A model generated the notes under the pieces. It had not been told where the DNA came from. It did not search any database and saw only the letters and a program-made list of their open reading frames with translations. This document shows positions 32,566-41,414 of a stretch of DNA of 64,000 nucleotides, in pieces. This DNA is from Paenibacillus fonticola DSM 21315 (GTDB lineage: Bacteria > Bacillota > Bacilli > Paenibacillales > Paenibacillaceae), in assembly GCF_000381905.1 (NCBI RefSeq), contig NZ_KB907268.1, positions 14,050-78,049 on the forward strand, written 5' to 3'. Positions within the stretch are counted from its first letter, which is position 1; each line of letters starts with the position of its first letter. The position numbers were made by a program, and so were the translations under genes.

Positions 32566-33198
32566 TTAATAAGCGATGCCGGCGCGTACCTGGATATAGG
32601 TCTTATCCTCGATTTGCCGGTAAGCGAATTGTGCCGTGTCCGCAACCGATATTTCAGAGCCGCCTTCAGGCAGGAAATCGCGCTCCACTCGGTACATCCC
32701 CACATGCTTTCCGTCAGGTAAATAAGTAGGACAAACAATCGTCCAATCCAGCCCTGATTGCCGAAGCAAGTCGTACGCCTTGTGATGCTCCTCGGCAGCA
32801 CGGGTAAGCTTGCGCCTGGATTCAGCAGACTCGTAACGCAGCAGATGAGGCTGGATTCTACTCTGCAAAATTCCCGCCGTACCGATCGTAACAATCCGCT
32901 TAATGCCTTCCTTGTGCATCGCATCGATAATGAGCGGCATCGCGGCGGATAACGTCGTCGCACCATCCGTGCTCAGCGCGCTGAGCACAACATCCTGGCC
33001 ATGCAGGACGCGGGCGATATCCTCCTTATTCAGAGCATTCCCTTTCACGAGAATTAGCCGCTCGCCTAGCCGCCCGCTTGTAACCGTCATTTTGTCCGGA
33101 TCGCGAACCAGTGCGGTCACCCGATGGCCGTCTTGAAGGGCAAGCGCTGTAAGCTCTCGGCCTACCCGGCCTGTTGCGCCTAATATTGCAATGTTCAT
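32566..33198 (-). CDS. NAD(P)-binding atypical SDR (NmrA/YwnB-like)
   Basis: This 210-aa protein has a single Rossmann domain with the N-terminal GATGRVGREL motif, the ALVRDP segment that discriminates NADP, and ILQSRIQPHLL and DWTIVCPTYL typical of the biliverdin-reductase-like atypical SDRs. No catalytic YxxxK is visible. Likely a flavin/quinone reductase-like or redox-sensing protein. It is a single gene ending at a shared terminator. Confidence 0.85.
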   Translation of the reverse strand: MNIAILGATGRVGRELTALALQDGHRVTALVRDPDKMTVTSGRLGERLILVKGNALNKEDIARVLHGQDVVLSALSTDGATTLSAAMPLIIDAMHKEGIKRIVTIGTAGILQSRIQPHLLRYESAESRRKLTRAAEEHHKAYDLLRQSGLDWTIVCPTYLPDGKHVGMYRVERDFLPEGGSEISVADTAQFAYRQIEDKTYIQVRAGIAY

Positions 33199-33260
33199 AA
33201 GGGCCCCCCTTTCGGAACAGGTTATAAGTTCACTTCGCTTATTGTATCACGAAGAAGATG

Positions 33261-33758
33261 TTAAGAGTCCTTCTCCGGGGCGATAAGCACCATTGGACCC
33301 AACATTAGATCCCCCAAAGCGCTGCCGTTATGCAGGGCGTTATTAATAGCATTAAGTTCAGCGCTTTGATACATAATATGTTGAATTTGCTCATCAGACA
33401 TATTTCCACGAAATTTACTCCGCACTGTGTCCTGGATTGCCTGATATGTCCGCTGGTTGGACAATAAATTCGTGACTCGCGACCCGTCCGGGAACATGGT
33501 GATAAATTCGTCAGAATAAGTCACTTTTTTAATGATAAATCGGCAATATACCGCTGGGATAAAGCAATAAAGCTCCCATGCTAAGGTTTCGTCCTTAGTG
33601 ATTCCTGCAATTTGTCGTATGATTTCTTCCGTGCTTTCATATTCGGGATTTGCCATGACCTCAATGGCGAGGTCAATGATTGTATTCAGCTCGTTTTCGC
33701 GATCTTGCGATGGAATTTGCGGCTGCTGCCTTTTAAATAATTTTCCGAAAAAGCCCAT
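33261..33758 (-). CDS. Hypothetical cytosolic protein
   Basis: This 165-aa predominantly helical, hydrophilic protein begins MGFFGKLFKRQQP, a short amphipathic start like that of tail-anchored or phage-shock-like small proteins. No family is recognised. It contains two cysteines (residues in ELYCFIPAVYC) and no signal peptide. The codon pattern and the isolated position with no overlapping better frame support a real gene. Confidence 0.65.
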   Translation of the reverse strand: MGFFGKLFKRQQPQIPSQDRENELNTIIDLAIEVMANPEYESTEEIIRQIAGITKDETLAWELYCFIPAVYCRFIIKKVTYSDEFITMFPDGSRVTNLLSNQRTYQAIQDTVRSKFRGNMSDEQIQHIMYQSAELNAINNALHNGSALGDLMLGPMVLIAPEKDS

Positions 33759-33949
33759 TACTGCACCACCTGTAATTTAATTGGAATCTCTATCTATATC
33801 GGTCGAAAAGGATAATCATGTTATTTCCCCGGTACATTCATACATACATTCATGCGTCTTTATGACCTACTCATCATTGGCAGGTTTTGTTAAGATATCA
33901 GATGAGCCGTCGTTGCGGCAGGATAGGTCTTTTTGAAGGGAGAATCATT

Positions 33950-35305
33950 TTGGGGAAGTTCTTTGTAGCACTGTTGTCGATTAGCTTATTGTTGACGGGA
34001 TGTTCAAATGTGGAGTACGGAGGCATTAAAGCACAAAAAAAGAAAATAAGCGAACTGGCCCTTAGTTATGTCCAGGAAAAATATAATATGGAGTCTGCGA
34101 AAGTCGAGGATGTCTCCTTAAGTTCTTCGCCTAATGGGCCGATTCCCAGCTTGAAGCGCGAGGTGTCACGAAGCGGAATTGCTCGTATCACTTATAATGA
34201 TGTTTCTTTTAATGTGTTGGTCAGTACAGGATGGAATAAATTTACCGACAAATTTGATAACATTATCGCCGATAACTTCCAAGCAGAAGATATCAAAGCT
34301 GGCATACAAGAGAAAATTATTGAACAATATGGCGTTGCGGATAACTATCATATTCGGCAGTTTGAGGTGTCAAGCATTATCGGTGATAGCGATACGATAG
34401 GGTATAACTGGTTATATCGATATATATTTGGGACTGATGGTCGAGGGGAAAAGAGCTATTTTACATTACATCAAAAATATGACGGGGATATACATCAATT
34501 TCTGCAGGAAAATGACTACAGTGTGCAGTTAGAGATTTTTTTCAAAGGGGAGGAACAAAATAAACAGCACTGCTCCTCTGAGACCAAGGCTTTCTTCAAC
34601 AAGATGACCGATCTTTTCGGTCGTGGCAATAGTGAAATATTTGTATATGTCAGTAAAGAAGACATGTTCATGAACGAAAAAATGCAGGAAGTATTGGAAA
34701 GGGCGGACAACGGGCAGAACATAGATCCTGTTATTTATGGACCTGTATACAATTACTGTACAATTACAGGTGGAACTAATAATGTTGAATACATAGAGTA
34801 TGCCAAGAAAGCGAATCCGTACAGCAAACTGAAAGAGCTGGAGGTGAAGGAGAACAGTTTCAACTATGTCGAAATCGATCATGGCATCAGCGTGGCTTCG
34901 ATGCTGGACAATGTTGAGTTTACGAACAAAAATGACTTCACATACTCGATTGCTTCTCTTTCCGAGAGCGATCGCTTCCATGCAGCTGATATCAAAGCTT
35001 TAGATAAAGATCTGGATGACATCTATGAATATGGTTTATTGAACGATCAAATTTATCGTGTTTCTTACGCCCAAAAAGAATTCGATGGACGCGAGGTGTA
35101 TTGGAGCGATCCTATTGCGTTAAAAATAAGTAAGAGCATCGTTGAGCAAGGCATCGATGAAGTATTTCTAGTTCAACAACTTGAAGGGGGAAAGTTGACC
35201 CTAAACGTTGAGGACAAGTATTTAATCGATAGTGAAGGTTCTTTGATCGGCCCTGCACGCATAGATAGCGATTTTGTTATCGCCTATAAAAAAAGAAAGC
35301 AGTAA
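33950..35305 (+). CDS. Hypothetical lipoprotein
   Basis: This 451-aa predicted lipoprotein has the lipobox LLLTGCSN about 18 residues from the start, followed by a helical segment (AQKKKISELALSYVQEKYN) and a long region without recognised domain. TTG 33950 is chosen because AAGGGAG lies 7 nt upstream and gives a standard signal peptide; upstream in-frame starts (33887, 33902) lack such support. It is rich in Tyr, Asp and Lys. Function is unknown; it stands alone. Confidence 0.72.
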   Translation: MGKFFVALLSISLLLTGCSNVEYGGIKAQKKKISELALSYVQEKYNMESAKVEDVSLSSSPNGPIPSLKREVSRSGIARITYNDVSFNVLVSTGWNKFTDKFDNIIADNFQAEDIKAGIQEKIIEQYGVADNYHIRQFEVSSIIGDSDTIGYNWLYRYIFGTDGRGEKSYFTLHQKYDGDIHQFLQENDYSVQLEIFFKGEEQNKQHCSSETKAFFNKMTDLFGRGNSEIFVYVSKEDMFMNEKMQEVLERADNGQNIDPVIYGPVYNYCTITGGTNNVEYIEYAKKANPYSKLKELEVKENSFNYVEIDHGISVASMLDNVEFTNKNDFTYSIASLSESDRFHAADIKALDKDLDDIYEYGLLNDQIYRVSYAQKEFDGREVYWSDPIALKISKSIVEQGIDEVFLVQQLEGGKLTLNVEDKYLIDSEGSLIGPARIDSDFVIAYKKRKQ

Positions 35306-35437
35306 GTCCGGTCTTTTTACTAAGGCTGTAATGTTAATTCAACGGGTGGTTGAATAGGATGAAAATTCAAATATGAAGTTATTGTCCGCCCCATGTAATT
35401 CCAATAAAATGGGATTACATGAAAGGGCGTGATAAAG

Positions 35438-36265
35438 ATGAAAGAAAAATTAGCAAGAAACATAAGCATATACCGCAAAGAAAGAGGACTTACGCAAGAA
35501 GAGCTTGGGCAAATACTTGGGCTGTCTTTTCAAGCAGTATCCAAGTGGGAAAATGCGCAGACCATGCCTGATATATCTTTGCTGCCTCAACTTTCAAGAA
35601 CGTTAGAAGTGAGCGTTGACAAGCTTCTCGGATATGCCTCGCAGAATAGACCGATTACGATTTACGAGGAAGAATATAGAACACAGGACTATTACTGGGG
35701 AACAGAGCCAAACAAAGTATGCTATCAAGTTCTGCAAATAATGCCGCCAACTAAACGCTTGAAATTGTTGGATATCGGCTGCGGGGAAGGAAAAGATGCC
35801 GTTTTCTTTGCAAGAAACGGGTATGATGTTACAGCCTTTGATGTTTCTGACGCGGGCATCGAAAAAACGAAAAAACTCGCTGATCAGACCGGTGTACATG
35901 TTAATGTGTTTAAGGCAGACATAGTGGATTATCGTTTGGATGCGCATTTTGACGTTATTTTTTCAAGCGGTGTTCTGCATTACATAAAACCGGAATTTCG
36001 AGAGGAGATAATTGAGAATTATAAGCGGTTCACCCATCCGAACGGCTTACATATCTTCAATGTGTTTGTAAATAAGCCGTTTATTGCGCCGCCTCCGGAA
36101 AAAGAGCCTAATGCGTTTAAGTGGCATTCCGGGGAACTGTTAACGCATTATTACGATTGGTTAATTCAAGATAGCGCGGAAGTAGTATTCGACTGCAATT
36201 CTTCAGGTATTCCTCACAAGCATGCCATGACTACAATGATTGCACAAAAAGTCACCTCGACGTAA
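35438..36265 (+). CDS. XRE-type HTH fused to class I SAM-dependent methyltransferase
   Basis: In this 275-aa protein residues 1-65 are a Cro/C1 HTH (LTQEELGQILGLSFQAVSKW). Residues about 100-230 are a Rossmann methyltransferase with SAM motif LLDIGCGEGKDAVFFAR, acidic AFDVSDAG and FDVIFSSGVLHYI, close to tellurite-resistance TehB/UbiE-like enzymes. ATG 35438 is preferred (GAAAGGG 10 nt upstream); GTG 35429 is too close to that site. The fusion suggests a regulator that binds SAM or methylates a small molecule. The target is unknown. Confidence 0.85.
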   Translation: MKEKLARNISIYRKERGLTQEELGQILGLSFQAVSKWENAQTMPDISLLPQLSRTLEVSVDKLLGYASQNRPITIYEEEYRTQDYYWGTEPNKVCYQVLQIMPPTKRLKLLDIGCGEGKDAVFFARNGYDVTAFDVSDAGIEKTKKLADQTGVHVNVFKADIVDYRLDAHFDVIFSSGVLHYIKPEFREEIIENYKRFTHPNGLHIFNVFVNKPFIAPPPEKEPNAFKWHSGELLTHYYDWLIQDSAEVVFDCNSSGIPHKHAMTTMIAQKVTST

Positions 36266-36305
36266 CTATAACAACCCGCCCAAGTGGGCGGGTTGTTATA
36301 GTTAC
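36262..36305. terminator. Perfect 20-bp inverted repeat, bidirectional terminator
   Basis: Positions 36262-36281 and 36286-36305 are exact reverse complements around an AAGT loop, with core AACCCGCCC/GGGCGGGTT. It lies between convergent genes; T-runs are short. Confidence 0.85.
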
Positions 36306-36339
36306 CGACAAGCTTCGATTCAATTATATACAAGCTTGA

Positions 36340-36975
36340 TTATTTCCAGGTCGTTACTGCTTCAACCGGTAAACGATAGGAAGGGCGGCCTTCGGTAGCT
36401 GCCTTGCCGATGGAAATAAGCATGATAGGAACATAGCGCTCCTTCTCCAGGCCAAAGACTTCAGCAATCCGCTGCTTGTCATATCCGCCGATCGGATTCG
36501 TATCGTAGCCATGGGCACGGGCGACCAGCATTAGCTGCATCGATACAAGACTGGCATCAATGAGCACGATGTCCCGCATATTTTGTTCGGGCAAATTTTC
36601 ATACAGCGGCTTGAAGGAAGCGAGAAGCTTCTCTTTAACATCTTCGGGCATATAGCCAAGCTCTGCCGATTTTCCATAGATCTCGTCGGCATTTTCAATG
36701 CACTTCATGTCGCCGAAGACGGCGATCACAGCTGCTGAAGTGTTGACCTGATTCGTATTGTACATTGCCAGTTCAGCCAACTTTGCCTTGCCCTCCGGCG
36801 TATCGATGACAACGAAGCGCCAAGGCTGCATATTGATCGAGGAAGGGGCGGTAGTCGCTTCCGCCAGAATCTCGGTCATTTCCTCGCGGCTGATTTTTAC
36901 GGTTGGGTCATAATTTTTTACGGAACGGCGTCCTAGGACGATTTCTTTAAAATCTTTAGCAGTAATTGTACCCAT
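36340..36975 (-). CDS. Nitroreductase family protein
   Basis: This is an FMN-dependent oxidoreductase, cytosolic, 211 aa. The family pattern is clear: RRSVKNYDPTVKISREE with the FMN phosphate-binding Arg-Arg-Ser, TTAPSSINMQPWRFVV, and the C-terminal IGKAATEGRPSYR. By length it resembles YodC/YdgI-type NAD(P)H nitroreductases. It follows a MarR gene by 21 nt and is probably controlled by it; such pairs often respond to quinones or electrophiles. The substrate is unknown. Confidence 0.9.
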   Translation of the reverse strand: MGTITAKDFKEIVLGRRSVKNYDPTVKISREEMTEILAEATTAPSSINMQPWRFVVIDTPEGKAKLAELAMYNTNQVNTSAAVIAVFGDMKCIENADEIYGKSAELGYMPEDVKEKLLASFKPLYENLPEQNMRDIVLIDASLVSMQLMLVARAHGYDTNPIGGYDKQRIAEVFGLEKERYVPIMLISIGKAATEGRPSYRLPVEAVTTWK

Positions 36976-36996
36976 ATGTGTCTCTCTCCTATCTAT

Positions 36997-37425
36997 TTAA
37001 TATTTGCTGATATTGCTTTGAATCCGCATTAACATGGCTGTGAATGCATGGAGCTCCTCTGAGCTGAATCCCTGCAGCATTTGCTCGACAAAGCAGCGTT
37101 TTTCAGTACTGCAGCTTTGGAGTTGCTCCCGTCCTTCTTTGGTCAGGCTGACAAAGGTTTCCCGCTGATCGGAAGGGTTTCTCCGTCTGGCCACCATTCC
37201 CTGGGACTCCAGCTGCTTCAAATGCCGGGTGACGGCCGCGTTGTCGATGTTGACCGATTTCTGCAGCGTGGACTGCGTCATCTCGTCCGTCTCAAACAAT
37301 TGATGCAGCAGCTCAAACCGGGACAAGCTCATATTGGTGTTGCGCTCAAACTTTGGGCCAAACTGATTGCAAAGTTCTCTAAGCAGGAACAAAACGCGTT
37401 CTTGATCTGTAACCGAACATCCCAC
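36997..37425 (-). CDS. MarR family transcriptional regulator
   Basis: This 142-aa winged-helix regulator has a DNA-recognition region around LQKSVNIDNAAVTRHLKQLE and a wing with RRNPSDQRETFVSLT. It contains Cys at residue 3, in a hydrophobic LCNQF and a CSTEKRC pair, so thiol-based sensing is possible. It is first in an operon with the nitroreductase gene. A large nested palindrome lies 64 nt upstream. Confidence 0.9.
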   Translation of the reverse strand: MGCSVTDQERVLFLLRELCNQFGPKFERNTNMSLSRFELLHQLFETDEMTQSTLQKSVNIDNAAVTRHLKQLESQGMVARRRNPSDQRETFVSLTKEGREQLQSCSTEKRCFVEQMLQGFSSEELHAFTAMLMRIQSNISKY

Positions 37426-37488
37426 ATCATGACCTCCTAGCTGTCGTTAATAATGGGCTCGCCTTGGTGTTAATTTTGCAAGGTCATT

Positions 37489-37529
37489 AAATTAATTGAC
37501 GGGTCAATCATTGACCTATCAATTAATTT
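37489..37529. promoter_or_regulatory. Nested 41-bp dyad, candidate MarR operator
   Basis: The centre is C37509. The inner arms GGTCAAT and ATTGACC and outer arms AATTAATTGA and TCAATTAATT are all symmetric about it, with two mismatched pairs between them. TTGAC half-sites in the inner pair fit MarR-type operators. Confidence 0.8.
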
Positions 37530-37564
37530 ATTACAAAACAGCAAGAAATGCAATAACATATTTT

Positions 37565-38077
37565 TTAACTGATGATCCCTAATGTTCTTCCATACATCAG
37601 AAGCTCGTCATAAGGATCGCCATCCAGGCCAAGTACTTGAGCGAAAGCCGGTTCCGTCTTCATGCCCAGTTCTTTTAAGCGGATGATTTCTACTCTTATA
37701 TGGGGATTTGCAGTGAGAAGGTGGTGTTCAACAATCATGTGCAGATAGGCGTTTTGCTGATCGACCGGTTTAGGCTGTCCAAATAATTCGAATTCAAAGC
37801 CGCCAAAGCGAAAGTTGGTTGTAACCACCGGAGTATTCCTGACAGTCAATTCGTTGAGAACAAATCCTTCCAAATGGCCATACAGAAGCTGGACCTCTTG
37901 CTTGAAAATATCGGGCTCATGAACTTCCATAATCATATCCAGATCCGAATGGTTTACATTTATGGAAATGGGGATCGTCCCGCATAAAATGGGATGATAT
38001 TTGGCCATATCGTCGATAATATTCAATTCATTTATAGCCTTGAAGGCTTGACGCTGAATAGGGCTGCCCATCTGCAA
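37565..38077 (-). CDS. DUF4269 family protein
   Basis: This 170-aa cytosolic protein matches the DUF4269 pattern (LCGTIPISINVNHSDLDMI near the N-terminus, FELFGQPKPVDQQNAYLHM in the centre). The GT(I)P-x-I and SDLD arrangement is reminiscent of minimal nucleotidyltransferases, which is inference. No operon partner is evident. Function is unknown. Confidence 0.8.
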   Translation of the reverse strand: MQMGSPIQRQAFKAINELNIIDDMAKYHPILCGTIPISINVNHSDLDMIMEVHEPDIFKQEVQLLYGHLEGFVLNELTVRNTPVVTTNFRFGGFEFELFGQPKPVDQQNAYLHMIVEHHLLTANPHIRVEIIRLKELGMKTEPAFAQVLGLDGDPYDELLMYGRTLGIIS

Positions 38078-38224
38078 ATAGCTTATCGTCTTAAAGATGC
38101 CGATATCCTCCTTGTTCGTTTGAATTGGATCCTACATTTTTGTTAAAATTTAAAAGGAAGTTCCCGTCAAAAATTGAACTTGTCTATGATTAGTGATGAA
38201 CATTGAAAAGGGAGTGAGCGATCG

Positions 38225-38608
38225 ATGATTAATAAGGTAGGTCAAATTATGCTGTACGTCAACAACCAGGATGAAGCCGTGCGTTTTTGGACAGAAGCAT
38301 TGGGTTTTCATATTATTTCCGAAGAAAATAACGGCCAAGGCATGAGATGGATCGAAATTGCCCCGGCCCAGGATGCAGACACCAGCATCATTCTGCACGA
38401 TAAGGAGTTCGTTGCCAAGATGTCGCCCGGCTTGAATCTCGGAACGCCGTCTTTAATGTTTTTCACGGCAAATCTCGATGAATTGCACAAAGACTTGGCT
38501 AATAAAAATATCAAGGTCGGAGAGATCGTAAATATGCCGTCTGGCCGGGTATTCAATTTTGCGGATTATGAAGAAAATTACTTTGCCGTAATGGAAAAAA
38601 GCAAGTAA
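38225..38608 (+). CDS. VOC family protein (glyoxalase/bleomycin resistance-like)
   Basis: This 127-aa protein has the beta-alpha-beta-beta-beta repeats of the VOC fold: QIMLYVNNQDEAVRFWTEALGF, then SLMFFTANLDELHKDL, ending NFADYEENYFAVME. The metal site residues of glyoxalase I are only partly present (Glu in DYEENYF). Likely a dioxygenase-like or antibiotic-binding protein. GGGAGTGAG lies upstream of ATG 38225. Confidence 0.87.
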   Translation: MINKVGQIMLYVNNQDEAVRFWTEALGFHIISEENNGQGMRWIEIAPAQDADTSIILHDKEFVAKMSPGLNLGTPSLMFFTANLDELHKDLANKNIKVGEIVNMPSGRVFNFADYEENYFAVMEKSK

Positions 38609-38648
38609 ATTTGCTTCAGTTTAGCTGAACAGTGAATAAAAAATGTTC

Positions 38649-38678
38649 GGCGGCTGAATGCTATTTCACTCAGCCGCC
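38649..38678 (-). terminator. Hairpin between the VOC and PfpI genes
   Basis: GGCGGCTGA (38649-38657) pairs with TCAGCCGCC (38670-38678). On the minus strand ATTTTTTATT follows. Confidence 0.75.
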
Positions 38679-38688
38679 GCCGCATGTA

Positions 38689-39261
38689 TCAAAATGGCGA
38701 ATTGTAGTACGGATAATGCATTTGTTCTTGAATTTCCCGGGCAACCTCTTTGCCCGTAAGTGATTCTACTACGTACAATCCCAAGTCGAGGGAAGCCGAT
38801 ACTCCGCCGCCTGTAAATATGTTTCCGTCTCTGATGAAACGTTCCTTCACGACTTCAGAGCAGTAAGGAACGAGCAGCTCGTATGCGGAGGGATTCGTGG
38901 TTGCTCTTTTGCCTTCCAAAAATCCTGCTGCCCCTAAAATCAAAGCCCCCGTACAAACAGACACTTTATATTCTACCTCTCTTGCGGTTTGAATCCATGA
39001 AATAAATTTGGAATCATACCTAAGCTGCCTGGTGGAGAAGCCTCCTGGGACAAAAATCAAATCATAGGCCGAAAGGTCTGGGGATACAAGTTCAACTTTG
39101 ACCGTTAACCCCCGGTCATCTGTGATTTCTTCTTTGTTGGCACAAAAATCCCATTGCACATTGTCCATGGCGTTTAGAATTCTCATTCGGGTTACAGCAT
39201 CATAGAAGCCAACCAAATCAAGCGAAGTCATCTGGTCAAACAAAATGAAAGCTATTCTCAT
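38689..39261 (-). CDS. DJ-1/PfpI family protein
   Basis: This 190-aa protein has the glutamine-amidotransferase-like fold with the nucleophile elbow SVCTGALILGAAG and the upstream acidic residue in FILFDQMTSLDLVGFYD. Close relatives include isonitrile hydratase-like and ThiJ/PfpI proteins. ATG 39261 is used; an in-frame extension to 39378 has no ribosome site and different composition. Function remains uncertain. Confidence 0.85.
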   Translation of the reverse strand: MRIAFILFDQMTSLDLVGFYDAVTRMRILNAMDNVQWDFCANKEEITDDRGLTVKVELVSPDLSAYDLIFVPGGFSTRQLRYDSKFISWIQTAREVEYKVSVCTGALILGAAGFLEGKRATTNPSAYELLVPYCSEVVKERFIRDGNIFTGGGVSASLDLGLYVVESLTGKEVAREIQEQMHYPYYNSPF

Positions 39262-39665
39262 TAAAACAACACCTGATCTTTCGCATGAAATAAAAAAAAA
39301 GCATCTGGTCAATAAACCAAATACTTTGCCCAGGCGTACGGCTAATATGAACATATGTGCTCCCTCGTGGTTCTCCACGTTTACGCCAGTCGCACATACA
39401 TTTGATACCTACTACATTTATATCAAATATCCCTTAATCTTACAATAGGTTCAGTGCCGCAAGATATCCCCGTCCTTTTTGCAAACGATATGTTTCGCAA
39501 ATAATTTGGCGGCATAAGAACAGTTGACTTGGGGAAAATAATTTTTCCAAGTCAACTTTTTTAGTTGCATCTGCAAATAATACACCATAGCCTCACGAAT
39601 ATACACCATCGCCTAATGTACGGCATATGCTGAATAAAATGATTGGGAAGGGTGGCTTAATACAG
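39262..39665. other. Intergenic region with an orphan terminator
   Basis: No gene is recognised. The only clear element is the hairpin at 39522-39561. The nearest rightward gene starts at 39666. Confidence 0.5.
39522..39561 (+). terminator. Orphan rho-independent terminator
   Basis: AGTTGACTTGG (39522-39532) pairs with CCAAGTCAACT (39547-39557), extended by GAAAA/TTTTC, and followed by T residues. No plus-strand gene ends here, so it may end a small RNA or act in a leader. Confidence 0.75.
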
Positions 39666-40100
39666 GTGTATTACACGAATTATTATCGAACGGATACCGG
39701 TCTGGTCTCAGACATTGAACGTGCAATCAATGGGGAGTATTCAGCAATTACATGCTATGAGCAACTGGCAGGCCTGGCTCCAAATGATCAAGTACGTAAC
39801 AAAATTCTGGAGATCCGGAATGACGAGATCCGGCATTTCCAAACCTTCTCACAAATTTATACCTCGTTAACCGGCAGACAGCCTACGCCTCATGTTACTG
39901 AAAAGTGCCCCTCGGAATATACTGCCGGACTTCACTTTGCTTTTAACGATGAGCAAGAAACGGTAGATTTTTACTTAGATGTCGCAGATAAAGCTACTGA
40001 CCCCTATATCAAAGATCGTTTCAAACGTGCCTCGGCCGACGAACAAAATCATGCGGTATGGTTCCTTTACTTTATTACATCAGGACATGGTCCGCGCTGA
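39666..40100 (+). CDS. Ferritin-like (rubrerythrin-type) domain protein
   Basis: This protein of about 144 aa has a four-helix diiron pattern: EYSAITCYEQ, EIRNDEIRHFQTF (ExxH), DEQETVDFYLD and ADEQNHAVWF (ExxH). These provide the expected Glu/His ligands. Related Bacillus proteins (YhjR-like) are sporulation-associated and poorly characterised. GTG 39666 is preferred (AAGGGTGG upstream; the family often starts with YY-rich sequence); ATG 39627 or 39639 are possible. The terminator stem overlaps its stop codon. Confidence 0.8.
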   Translation: MYYTNYYRTDTGLVSDIERAINGEYSAITCYEQLAGLAPNDQVRNKILEIRNDEIRHFQTFSQIYTSLTGRQPTPHVTEKCPSEYTAGLHFAFNDEQETVDFYLDVADKATDPYIKDRFKRASADEQNHAVWFLYFITSGHGPR

Positions 40101-40119
40101 TGAAGCGCGGTTTTTTTTT
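40092..40119 (+). terminator. Terminator overlapping the ferritin-like gene stop
   Basis: CCGCGC (40092-40097) pairs with GCGCGG (40105-40110), then nine T. The TGA stop lies in the loop. Confidence 0.9.
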
Positions 40120-40201
40120 GGATACCAAAGTTATATGATTGTCCAATCATTCTATTTATCTCTTACATATATTGGAGTATCAATAGAAAGGAGTGGATAT
40201 T

Positions 40202-40627
40202 TTGGTACGTATTCTTGATAAAGCGGCCGTACAGCCACGCCGCAGCTTCAACCCGGCTAAATCGTTTACGATCCGGCGTTCCCCGGCAAAATCCGGCATA
40301 GCAGCGATCGCGATACGGATTCCAGTGAATTCTCAACCGAATCGGGTAGATTTGGTAGTATCTGTTGGTGTCAGAGGAGTTAGAGGTATTGGACAAATTC
40401 GCTTTAGAATCTTCCGTGATGGAAAAGAAATTTACAACACACAGCAAGGTATCGAATCTATGGGTTCAGAACAAAATTATGTTGTTACCTTCCAGGCTGA
40501 AGATAGAAATGTAAGAGCAGGTACCCATGGTTACACAGTCACAGCAGAAAACCTGACTGCAAACACAAGAGTGGATGTGGTAGGACCAATATCGTTTAGT
40601 GGGTTAGCTGTTAAAACTAGAAACTAA
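40202..40627 (+). CDS. Hypothetical secreted or surface-type protein
   Basis: This 141-aa protein is beta-strand-rich in the second half (VDLVVSVGVRGVRGIGQIRF, NYVVTFQAEDRN, HGYTVTAENLTAN) with no signal peptide. It resembles exosporium- or spore-surface-type small proteins, as inference only. TTG 40202 has AAAGGAG 8 nt upstream; GTG 40193 overlaps that site. No family is recognised. Confidence 0.68.
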   Translation: MVRILDKAAVQPRRSFNPAKSFTIRRSPAKSGIAAIAIRIPVNSQPNRVDLVVSVGVRGVRGIGQIRFRIFRDGKEIYNTQQGIESMGSEQNYVVTFQAEDRNVRAGTHGYTVTAENLTANTRVDVVGPISFSGLAVKTRN

Positions 40628-40688
40628 CATCAGCTCTCGCGTTCCAAATTAACGACTGATATGAACAGTCCCGTATCCTTGAGGGCAC

Positions 40689-40716
40689 AAAAAAGCGAGG
40701 GACATTAGTCCCTCGC
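40689..40716 (-). terminator. Terminator of the DUF4256 gene
   Basis: GCGAGGGAC (40695-40703) pairs with GTCCCTCGC (40708-40716). Six T follow on the minus strand. Confidence 0.88.
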
Positions 40717-40847
40717 AACGTCTTACTGAGTCTCCGCCAGTTCCGAAAGAGACAGAGCCAGCGAAAGAGCGGTTCAAGCTTTTCCATTGACGGAAACAAA
40801 ATTCTTCTCAGTAAATTGGCCGGCCTAATATCCGTCGACCCCATCAT

Positions 40848-41414
40848 CTATACCCTTAGCGAGCCGCGGAACCCTCTGGAAGCGTAGTAGGATTCCGCTC
40901 CATTGTGATACATAAAGACCGTATCGTAGCGGCGGTCGCAGAAGATCGCCCCGCCGAGTTTACGGATAGGGGTGGGCGTGATCACCCAGCTCGATGTTTT
41001 TGTATCGAAATTTCCAAGTCTTTGCAGCGCCCGGTATTGTTCTTCCGTCAGCATCTCGATTCCCATGTCTGCGGCCATATCCATGGCGTTGTTCTTCGGC
41101 TTGTGTTCTTTCCTGGATTCCAGTGCTTCGCGGTCATAGCAGACACTTCGACGGCCTTTAGGACTTTCGGCTGCGCAATCGTAAAAAATGTATGCATCCG
41201 TCTCGGGATCATGAGCAACCACATCCGGCTCGCCGCCGGTTTTTTCCATTTCACCTAGCGACCACAGCTTTTCAGCGTTGGCTTCCAGCTTTGCTTGTAC
41301 TTTGGACCATTCTAGTCCTTCATGGCGATTCATGTGCTTCTCAAATCGGGCCTTTAGGATGCGGAGCAGTTCCTCCCGTTGTTCGGGGGACAAATCCCTT
41401 GTTTCATTGCTCAT
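40848..41414 (-). CDS. DUF4256 domain-containing protein
   Basis: This 188-aa cytosolic protein matches the DUF4256 pattern: RFEKHMNRHEGLEW near the N-terminus, then EMEKTGGEPDVV, YIFYDCAAESPKGRRSVCYD and a C-terminal GGAIFCDRRYDTVFMYHNGA. Cys and His residues recur in the conserved blocks, so metal binding or catalysis is possible, but no activity is known to me. ATG 41414 has GGGAGG upstream. Confidence 0.85.
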   Translation of the reverse strand: MSNETRDLSPEQREELLRILKARFEKHMNRHEGLEWSKVQAKLEANAEKLWSLGEMEKTGGEPDVVAHDPETDAYIFYDCAAESPKGRRSVCYDREALESRKEHKPKNNAMDMAADMGIEMLTEEQYRALQRLGNFDTKTSSWVITPTPIRKLGGAIFCDRRYDTVFMYHNGAESYYASRGFRGSLRV

